A stretch of DNA of 39,052 nucleotides from Caldifarciminota bacterium (lineage in GTDB: Bacteria; Hydrothermota; Tepidihabitantia; Tepidihabitantales; Tepidihabitantaceae), in the NCBI GenBank assembly GCA_026397595.1, contig JAPLUO010000115.1, positions 1 to 39,052 of the forward strand, read 5' to 3'. Positions 27,341 to 35,539 of the stretch are shown in pieces. The notes beneath the pieces were generated by a model, which was not told where the DNA came from, made no database searches, and worked only from the letters and a program-made list of their open reading frames with translations. A program made the translations under genes and the position numbers. Numbering within the stretch: position 1 is the stretch's first letter; each line of letters begins with the position of its first letter.

Positions 27341-28039
27341 ATGAAGTACGCGTCGGTGCTGTTAGCCGTAGGCTGTCTGCTGTCAGCCGTCAAGGCCCAG
27401 TGGTTGGAGACTGCAACCCAGTTGCCCGATTCGGCCCAGCCATTCGTGTTGTGCGACAATTCCACCAACAACAAGGTCTTCCCGCCGCAGAACTTGTACC
27501 ACGACTCTTTGGCAGTTCTGTTCATGCCGTCCGAATCGACCACGATGCCTATCGACAGTGTGTGGCTGGACAGCCTGTTCGGCCCGTCGGACACTGTAGA
27601 CACGGGGTTCCAGTGCGGAGTCGCGGTCTGCTGTTCGGGTGTATCTGTGAACGTGGATGGCTCCTGGAGTTTCATCAATCCACACGGGGCGGTGGTCTAC
27701 ATCGAATCGTTCTCGTATGAGGTGGTGCCGGGTGAGTCGGTTGTTGTAGCATCTACGCCGTTCACGATCGTCGACACCGGTCTATGGACGATCAGGTGCA
27801 CGATTCCGACGGACTCGGTCATATGGAGGTTCCGGGGCCGGCGTATGCCGGGCATTGAGGAGGGCCAGCCGCAAGCTTCAAGCCACGAGTTGCCGCCCAC
27901 GGTCCTGCGCCGTCTGCCGCCCGGCACGGTCGCGTTCGACGCGATGGGCAGGCGTGTTCTGGACCCGAAGTCCGGTGTCTACTTCGTCCGGTCGGAGCCG
28001 TCGGCCGTCGCTGTCCGCAAGGTCATCCTGCAGAGGTAA
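27341..28039 (+). CDS. Secreted protein, array member 1; N-terminus like the YVTN propeller at 35540
   Basis: [24 protein letters not shown]; C-terminal [30 protein letters not shown]. Confidence 0.8.
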   Translation: [232 protein letters not shown]

Positions 28040-28048
28040 GGAGGTGCC

Positions 28049-29020
28049 ACGAAGTACGTCACGCTGTCGGTCCTTCTGCTGTCCGCGCTGGCCGCGGGCA
28101 ATCCGATCATTGTAACCATCGTAAATGAGTTTGGGTTCGACGACGATGGGTTGGGCTGGGTCGAGCTACACCCGACATTTCAGCTAGACCCGGATCTAGA
28201 CATGACTGGCTGGTTGCTGACGACCAGCACGTCTGTCTGCACGTTTGCATACATCATGCCGGGTTACGGCGGGTTCCTTGTCGTTGATTCGGCCTCGCTC
28301 GCCGGCGGTGAGTACGGCAGCGGGACGTTCCGCCTGAACCCGGCCGGGGACACGATCCGAATGGTGCCGGATCCGGACCACCCGGACTACGACGACGAAA
28401 TCAAGTTTCCGGTGCTTCCGGCTGGAGATGGACGAGCACCGACGCCTCCGGACCACGGGTCGGCCTCGCTGACCGCCATGTACGGTGGATGGACACCGAT
28501 CTACAACTGGTACATCGACTCCACGCCGACGCCCGGGCAGCGGAACGACGACTACAGCGCCATCACGGGCATCGTGAGGTGGGGGAGTGGGCACCGCTTC
28601 GATTGGGTCGACATATCCGTGTTCGGCCCGATGGGCAGCTCCTTTTCGAACGTCTCGGCGTCAGGAGAGGCTTTTGACGCATCGGGCTTGGGCGCGGGCA
28701 GGTACCAAGTAGCTGCGTGCGGCTGGTATGCGTCGGGCGAGAGCCTGTTCTATCCCGAGTCGGTCGACGTTGGCTACAGCGAGACCCTGTCGGGCATCAT
28801 CCTTGACTTCGATGCACAAGGGCTGCAGGAGAGTCGCGAGCCTTCGGCCTGCAAGTCACGGCCGGCAGCCACGGTCATCCGCGGCCTCCCGGCGGGCTCG
28901 GTGGTGTTCGACGCGTCCGGACGTAGAGTCGTCAATCCCAAGTCCGGCATCTACTTTGTCCGGGCTGCAAGCCGTGAGCTGTCAGCCGTCGGCTGTCAAA
29001 AGGTCATCATCCAGAGATAG
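28049..29020 (+). CDS. Secreted lamin-tail-domain-like protein, array member 2; start codon is ACG
   Basis: Open in frame from 28049: (ACG)[41 protein letters not shown]...; Shine-Dalgarno GGAGG retained; the ORF track starts only at internal 28151. Confidence 0.72.
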   Translation, partial: [323 protein letters not shown]

Positions 29021-29029
29021 GAGAACAGC

Positions 29030-29998
29030 ATGAGGAGCTTCGTAGTGATATCGGTTGTGGCCGCGGCCTTTGCTACGGCTAATCCTGTCGCGATAACCTT
29101 CATCAACGAGTTCGGGTTCGACGATGACTCGCTGGGTTGGGTTGAGCTGCACGCTGAGCCCCTTGAAGATGCCGTGGGTATGACTGGCTGGCTATTGATG
29201 ACGAGCACTTCGGCTTGCACGTTCGCATACACGATGCCGTATGACGGCTTCCTCGTCGTTGACTCGCTTTCGCTTGCCGGCGGGGAGTATGGCCATGGGA
29301 CGTTCCGGCTGGACCCGGCCGGGGACAGTATCTGGGTCGTGCCGGATTGGAACCACTTGGAATACAGCGACGAAGTCGAGTTCCCGGTGCTGCCGGCCGA
29401 CTGGGGGCGCGCGCCGATGCCGTCGGACCATGGGTCGGCCTCGCTCATGAATGCGGATGAGGGCAGGAATCAGACCATCAACTGGTACATCGATTCGACG
29501 CCGACCCTTGGGCAGGACAATGACGACTACAGCACGGTCATAGGCACCGTGACTTGGCCACCTAACGGCATCTGGTACGTTGACGTATCCGTGACCGGCC
29601 CGATGGGCAGTTCGTACTCGACCGTCGGGGGTTCAGGGTACTCCTATCTTGCCATTGGCCTGAGCGCGGGCAGGTACGAAGTTGTCGCGTCCGCCTCGAA
29701 CGGCGAAGTCTTGGTTTACCCTGAGTCGCTGGACCTTGGCTACAACCAGACTTTGCGGGGCATCGACTTTGGCTTCACTGTGCCGGGGATGGCAGAAGGG
29801 CTGCAGCCGACAGTTCCAGGCTCAGCGCCGGCAGCCTCGGTCCTGCACGGACTGCCGCCTGGTGCAGTCGCATACGACCCGTCCGGCCGCAGAGTCACCA
29901 ATCTCAAGTCCGGCATCTACTTCGTCCGGGCCGAGCCGTCAGCCGCAAGCCGTCAGCCGTCGGCCGTCACGGTCCGCAAGGTCATCTTGCAGAGGTAA
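29030..29998 (+). CDS. Secreted lamin-tail-domain-like protein, array member 3
   Basis: [17 protein letters not shown]...[18 protein letters not shown]...[30 protein letters not shown]; C-terminal module. Confidence 0.82.
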   Translation: [322 protein letters not shown]

Positions 29999-30007
29999 GG
30001 AGGAGCC

Positions 30008-30985
30008 ATGAAGTACATCACGCTGTCGGTCGTCCTGCTAGCCGCGCTGGCCGCGGGCAATCCGTTTATCCTGTCAATCATCAATGAGTTCGGATTTGAC
30101 GAAGATGGGCTGGGCTGGATGGAGTTGCACCCCTTGGCTCCGGGAGACCCCGAGATGGACATGACCGGATGGGTGCTGACTACGAACACTTCTGCCTGCA
30201 CCTTTGCCTACTTCATGCCGGACTTTGGGTTCCTTGTCGTTGATTCGGCCTCGCTCGCCGGCGGGGAGTATGGCCACGGGACGTTCCGGCTGGACCCGGC
30301 CGGGGACACGATTCGGATGGTGGCGGACCAGCGCCATCCGTGGTACACCGAAAGCGTCGCGTACCCGGTGCTTCCTGCGGGAGAGGGGCGCGCACCGTTG
30401 CCGCCGGTCCACGGGTCGGCTTCGCTGGCGGGCGTGTACGGTGGATGGACGCCGATTTACAACTGGTACATTGACTCCACGCCGACGCCGAATCAGGAGA
30501 ACGATAATTACAGCACCATCTCCGGCATCGTGAGGTGGGGGAGTGAGCACCGCTTCGATTGGGTCGACATATCCGTGTTCGGCCCGATGGGCAGCTCCTT
30601 TTCGAACGTCTCGGTGTCAGGGGAGGCCTTTGAAGCACCGGGTTTGGGCGCGGGCAGGTACCAAGTGGCTGCGTGCGGCTGGGGGTGGGGCGATAGCCTG
30701 TTCTATCCCGAGTCGGTCGACATTGGCTACAGCGAAACCCTGTCGGGCATCATCCTCGACTTCGACGCGCAGGGGCTGGAGGAGAGTCGCGAGTCTTCGG
30801 CCTACAGTTCACGGCCGGCAGCCACGGTCATGCGCAGCCTCCCGGCGGGCGCGGTCGCGTTCGACGCGACGGGACGTAGAGTCGTGAACCCGAGGCCCGG
30901 GGTCTATTTCGTGCGGTCGGAGCCGTCAGCCGTAAGCCGTCAGCCGTCGGCCGTCACCGTCCGCAAGGTCGTTCTGCAGCGGTAA
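30008..30985 (+). CDS. Secreted lamin-tail-domain-like protein, array member 4 (close paralog of member 2)
   Basis: Shared [20 protein letters not shown]...[17 protein letters not shown]; C-terminal module. Confidence 0.82.
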   Translation: [325 protein letters not shown]

Positions 30986-30994
30986 GGAGGTGCC

Positions 30995-32368
30995 ATGAAG
31001 TCGCAGTTTGTCCTGCTTACGGTCTGCTGCTTGCTTTCAGCCGTCTCTGCCCAGTCGTGGGACGGGCCACACCAACTGACGTTCAATTCCTCGGATGACA
31101 TCAATCCCTCGGCATGCAAGGAGTTCCTGCCCGGCCACACTACCTGCCTGGTCTGGCAGCGGATGACAGCCGAGAACTGGGACATCTTCAGCCGGTTCTC
31201 GGACGGCGGCTGGACGCCGGAAGCGGCGGTGACGACCGATTCGGTGGATGACGTCAATCCTGCTGTCGCGTGCCTGAACGACTGGCAGGACGGCCCAAGC
31301 TACTGGTGCGTGTGGGAACACAGGGTGTCGCGTCTCGTCGGCAGCATTCGGGCATCGTTGATCACGTTTGGTGACAGTTGGGGGCCGCCGGTCGACTTAG
31401 GCCCTACGATTCACACTGACGGCGACTCGGCCATGCCGGGCATCATCACGATTAAGGGCGCCTCCGCGGACACGGTCTGGGTCGCGTGGCGGAACCACGA
31501 CACGTCCGGCACGTACATCACTTGCGCGTTCCGCGCCGGCGACTCTTGGTCGAGCCCGGAGATCGCGGTTATGGGTGACCTAAGGCATGCGCGTCTGGGC
31601 CGATCCCTCGCGCAGTACTACGCGAAGCCCATGCTCGTGTGGGAGCTGGCCGGAGATATCTGGTACAGCATTCGCGATTCCTCGGGTTGGCGCACGCCGG
31701 CCCAGGTTGCGCCGTCTGCTTACGAAGACCATGACCCGGACATCGTCAGCGGCGGCGGCATGATCGAATGTGGTACATACGTGGTCTGGCAGTCTACGCG
31801 TGATGGCGACACGGCGGTGTACATCACGGAACAGGATTCCTTCTCAGTCGGCCAGCGCGCGTGTGAGGACTCAGCAGCAGGCCGGAACTTCAGCCCGGTC
31901 GGGGCCGACTTCGCTCGCACGACGCTCGACTACTGGATGTGTGTCGTCGCTTGGGTCTCGGACCGGAACGGGAACCCGGACATCTATACGAGTGAATACC
32001 GGGACTGGGATGTCTGGGTTGACCTGGACTCGGCCGACGACATCGCACCGGTCGTGACGTGCATGGGAGACTGGGGTTCGCAGATGGCCTGGGTCCTGTG
32101 GCAGAGCGACCGGACCGGCAACTGGGATATCTTCGGCAGCTTCGTGTACAACTCAGGAGTCCAGGAAACGCCGAACGCCGAAGTGCGAGTGGCGAGCCGC
32201 GAAGCCGCGGTCGTGCGCGGGCTGCCTGCCGGCGCAACCGTGTTCGATGCGTCCGGGCGCAGAGTCGTCAATCCCAAGTCCGGCATCTATTTCGTCCGGC
32301 CCGAGCCGTCAGCCGCAAGCCGTCAGCCGTCGGCCGTCACCGTCCGCAAGGTCATCCTGCAGAGGTAA
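30995..32368 (+). CDS. Secreted TolB-like beta-propeller protein, array member 5
   Basis: [16 protein letters not shown]..., [44 protein letters not shown]; C-terminal module. Confidence 0.82.
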   Translation: [457 protein letters not shown]

Positions 32369-32377
32369 GGGGGTGCT

Positions 32378-33343
32378 ATGAAGTACATCACGCTGTCGGT
32401 CCTTCTGTTGGCCGCGCTGGCCGCGGGCAATCCGGTCATGATGACCTTTGTCAATGAATTCGGGTTCGACGACAATGGTCTGGGCTGGGTTGAGCTGCAC
32501 GCTGAGCCGCCCCCTTATGAGGCGGTGGACATGACCGGCTGGCTATTGATGACGAGCACCTCGGCCTGCACGTTCGCCTACACGATGCCGTATCACGGCT
32601 TCCTCGTCGTTGACTCAGCTTCGCTTGCCGGCGGGGAGTATGGCCATGGGACGTTCCGTCTGAACCCAGCCGGGGATAGCATCTGGATCGTGCCGGATTG
32701 GAACCACATGGGATATAGCGACGAAGTCGAGTTTCCGTTGCTGCCGGCCGACTGGGGGCGCGCGCCGATGCCGCCGGACCATGGCTCGGCCTCGCTCACG
32801 AACGCCGACGAGGGCAGGTTTCAGACCATCAACTGGTACGTTGACTCGACTCCGACCCGCAGGCAGGACAACGACGACTACAGCACGGTCGTAGGCACCG
32901 TGACCTGGCCACCTGGCGGCATCTGGTACGTTGACGTATCCGTGACCGGGCCGATGGGTAGTTCGGACTCGACCGTCGGGGGTTCAGGGTACTCCTACCT
33001 AGCTAAGGGCCTGAGCGCGGGCAGGTACCAAGTTGTCGCGTCCGCCTCGAACGGCGAAGCCTTGGTCTACCCTGAGTCGCTGGACCTTGGCTACAACCAA
33101 ACCTTGCGGGGCATTGACTTTGGCTTCGTTATGCCGGGGATGGCAGAAGGGCCACAGCCGGCAGTTCCCGGCTCAGGGCCGGCAGCCACGGTCCTGCGCG
33201 GACTGCCGCCCGGTGCGATCGCATTCGACGCGATGGGGCGAAGGGTGGTTAGCCCGAGGTCAGGCATCTACTTTGTGCGGGAAGGGCCAGAAGCCTTAAG
33301 CTCCAAGCTCCAAGCGACGTACAAGGTGGTAATCACGAGGTAG
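32378..33343 (+). CDS. Secreted lamin-tail-domain-like protein, array member 6 (close paralog of member 3)
   Basis: [21 protein letters not shown]...[41 protein letters not shown]; C-terminal module. Confidence 0.82.
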   Translation: [321 protein letters not shown]

Positions 33344-33352
33344 GAAGAAACG

Positions 33353-34504
33353 ATGAAAGCAACCGTGTTCGCAATCAGTCTGGTCGTGCTCCTGGTCGGC
33401 GTCGCGCCGGCCGATTCCCTCAACGTCCGTCTCATCGGTAGCTGTGACACGCGCGGGGCTGCTTACGGTGTGGATGTGAGCGGGAGCTATGCGTACGTTG
33501 CGGCCGCGGCATACGGGTTGCGGGTCATTTCGATTGACGACCCGGAGCAGCCGGTAGAGGTCGGTTACTACAACACGCCGGGCACTGCCTATGGCGTGGC
33601 CGTAAGCGGGAATTACGCCTGTGTCGCGGCTGCAAGCGCCGGGTTGCGTGTTATCTCGATTGCCGACCCGGCAAATCCGGTCGAGGTCGGTTTCCACGAC
33701 TCGTTGGGGAGTGCCCTGGGCGTTGCCGTGAGCGGGAGCTACGCCTATGTCGCCTATGATTTCTACGGTCTGCGCGTCATTTCAATTCCTGGGGCCGCCG
33801 TGATCGGCGACAACGACACGCTTGGCGAAGTCCGCGGCGTCGCCGTGAGCGGGAGCTATGCCTGCGTCGCAAACGGGGATTCCGGGTTGCGAGTCATCTC
33901 GATTTCCAGCCCGGCAAATCCGGTCGAGGTCGGTCACTGCGACACGCCTGGCCAAGCCGAGGGCGTCGCAGTGAGCGGGAGCTACGCCTACGTCGCGGAT
34001 GGGTCAGCCGGGTTGCGTGTTATCTCGGTTTCCGATCCGGTACATCCGGTCGAAGTCGGCTACTGTGGAGCGCCGGCCTATTCCTACGGCGCTGCCGTGA
34101 GCGGGAGCAATGCTTACGTCGCGGACGGGGCGGCCGGGTTGCGTGTTATCTCGGTTTCCAACCCGGCATGTCCGGGCGAAGTCGGCTACTACGACACACT
34201 GGGCACAGCCCATGGCGTTACCGTGAGCGGGGACTACGCCTATGTCGCGGATGGGTCTGCCGGGTTACAGATATATCAGCTCTACGGCGTGGGAGTCCAG
34301 GAGACGATGAACGATGTACGAGTAACGAGGAACCTTCCGCAGACGGTCATCCGCAGCCTGCCGCCCGGCGCGGTCGCTTTCGATGCGTCCGGACGCAGAG
34401 TCACCAATCCCAAATCCGGCATCTACTTCATCGTGTCGGAGTCGTCAGCCGTAGGCCATGAGCCGTCGGCCGTCACCGTCCGCAAGGTCATCCTGCAAAG
34501 GTAA
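33353..34504 (+). CDS. Secreted LVIVD-type repeat beta-propeller protein, array member 7
   Basis: Repeats of '[39 protein letters not shown]'; C-terminal module. Confidence 0.85.
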   Translation: [383 protein letters not shown]

Positions 34505-34513
34505 GGAGGTAAT

Positions 34514-35530
34514 ATGGTAAGAATCATTGTGGCACTGCTCGTAGTTGCCGGCGCGGCGTCCGCCAACCCGTGGCTGCAGACCTACATGAGCGAGGTCGGC
34601 TTTGACAGCGCCGGGCGCCCATGGGTTGAGTTCGGCGTGCAACCACCAGGGGGGGAAGGTTACCTTCACGACGCTCTGCTTGTGACTGGTAGTTCTGTAT
34701 GCACCCTGGACTTCGATCTTGGTCCCGGCGAGTTCGTGGTATTGGACTCCGAGGTCGTGGCCCAGGGAGAGCTGGCTCACGGGATGTTCCGCCTGAATCC
34801 TCTGGCCGACTCGCTGATGCTGAGGGGTGATTTCATCGGGGAGGAGTCGGTCCGCTATCCGGTCTTCCCGACCGGCCTGGGGTCGGCGCCCGCACCGCCG
34901 CTCGGCGCGAGCGTGGCGTGCTACACGAGCCCCGACAACATGGCGGATGTCGCCAACTGGTACGTGGATTCGACCCCGACCCGCTGCGCGTTGAATGACG
35001 ACTGGAGTTCGATAGGCGGACGGGTAGATATGGATTCAGCCTTGACTCTTGATTGCATGACGGTTCGGGCCAGCGGTCGGTACGGGACGATGAACATCGG
35101 CTACCGGGAGTCCGTCGGGGAGTACACGTTGCGTGGGCTTGGGGCCGGAGCCTATCTGGTTTCGATGTATGCGCGTGTCCGGGAGTTGGGCGAGGTTGAA
35201 GTGACCTACCCGGAATCGGTCCGCGTCGGCTACAGCCAGGCAGTCGGCGGCATCAACTTCAGGATACCGCCATCTGGAGTGGCGGAGCAGCAGCCGCCGC
35301 GGGCGCCGGTCACTCCGCAGGCGACCCTGATCAGGGGCTCGATGCTGATTGCTGCCTCGGTCACGGGGCGTGAAGCGTCCGCCGTTCTGCTTGATGCAGT
35401 TGGCCACAAGGTGTTGGACCTCAAGCCCGGCCCGAACGACGTCAGCCGCCTGCCGTCCGGTGTGTACTTCGTAGCGGCGAGCGGCGAGCGGTCGGCGGTG
35501 AACGTGCGCAAGGTCATCTTGCAGCGGTAG
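34514..35530 (+). CDS. Secreted divergent lamin-tail-domain-like protein, array member 8
   Basis: [23 protein letters not shown]...[32 protein letters not shown]; C-terminal module divergent but ends NVRKVILQR. Confidence 0.75.
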   Translation: [338 protein letters not shown]

Positions 35531-35539
35531 GGGGGCACT

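Noticed and set aside
33353-34504. Internal nucleotide repeats of the propeller genes (33353-34504, 35540-36823, 24329-25789) as tandem DNA elements
   Set aside because: These follow the ~40-50-aa protein blade repeats and are explained by coding sequence.
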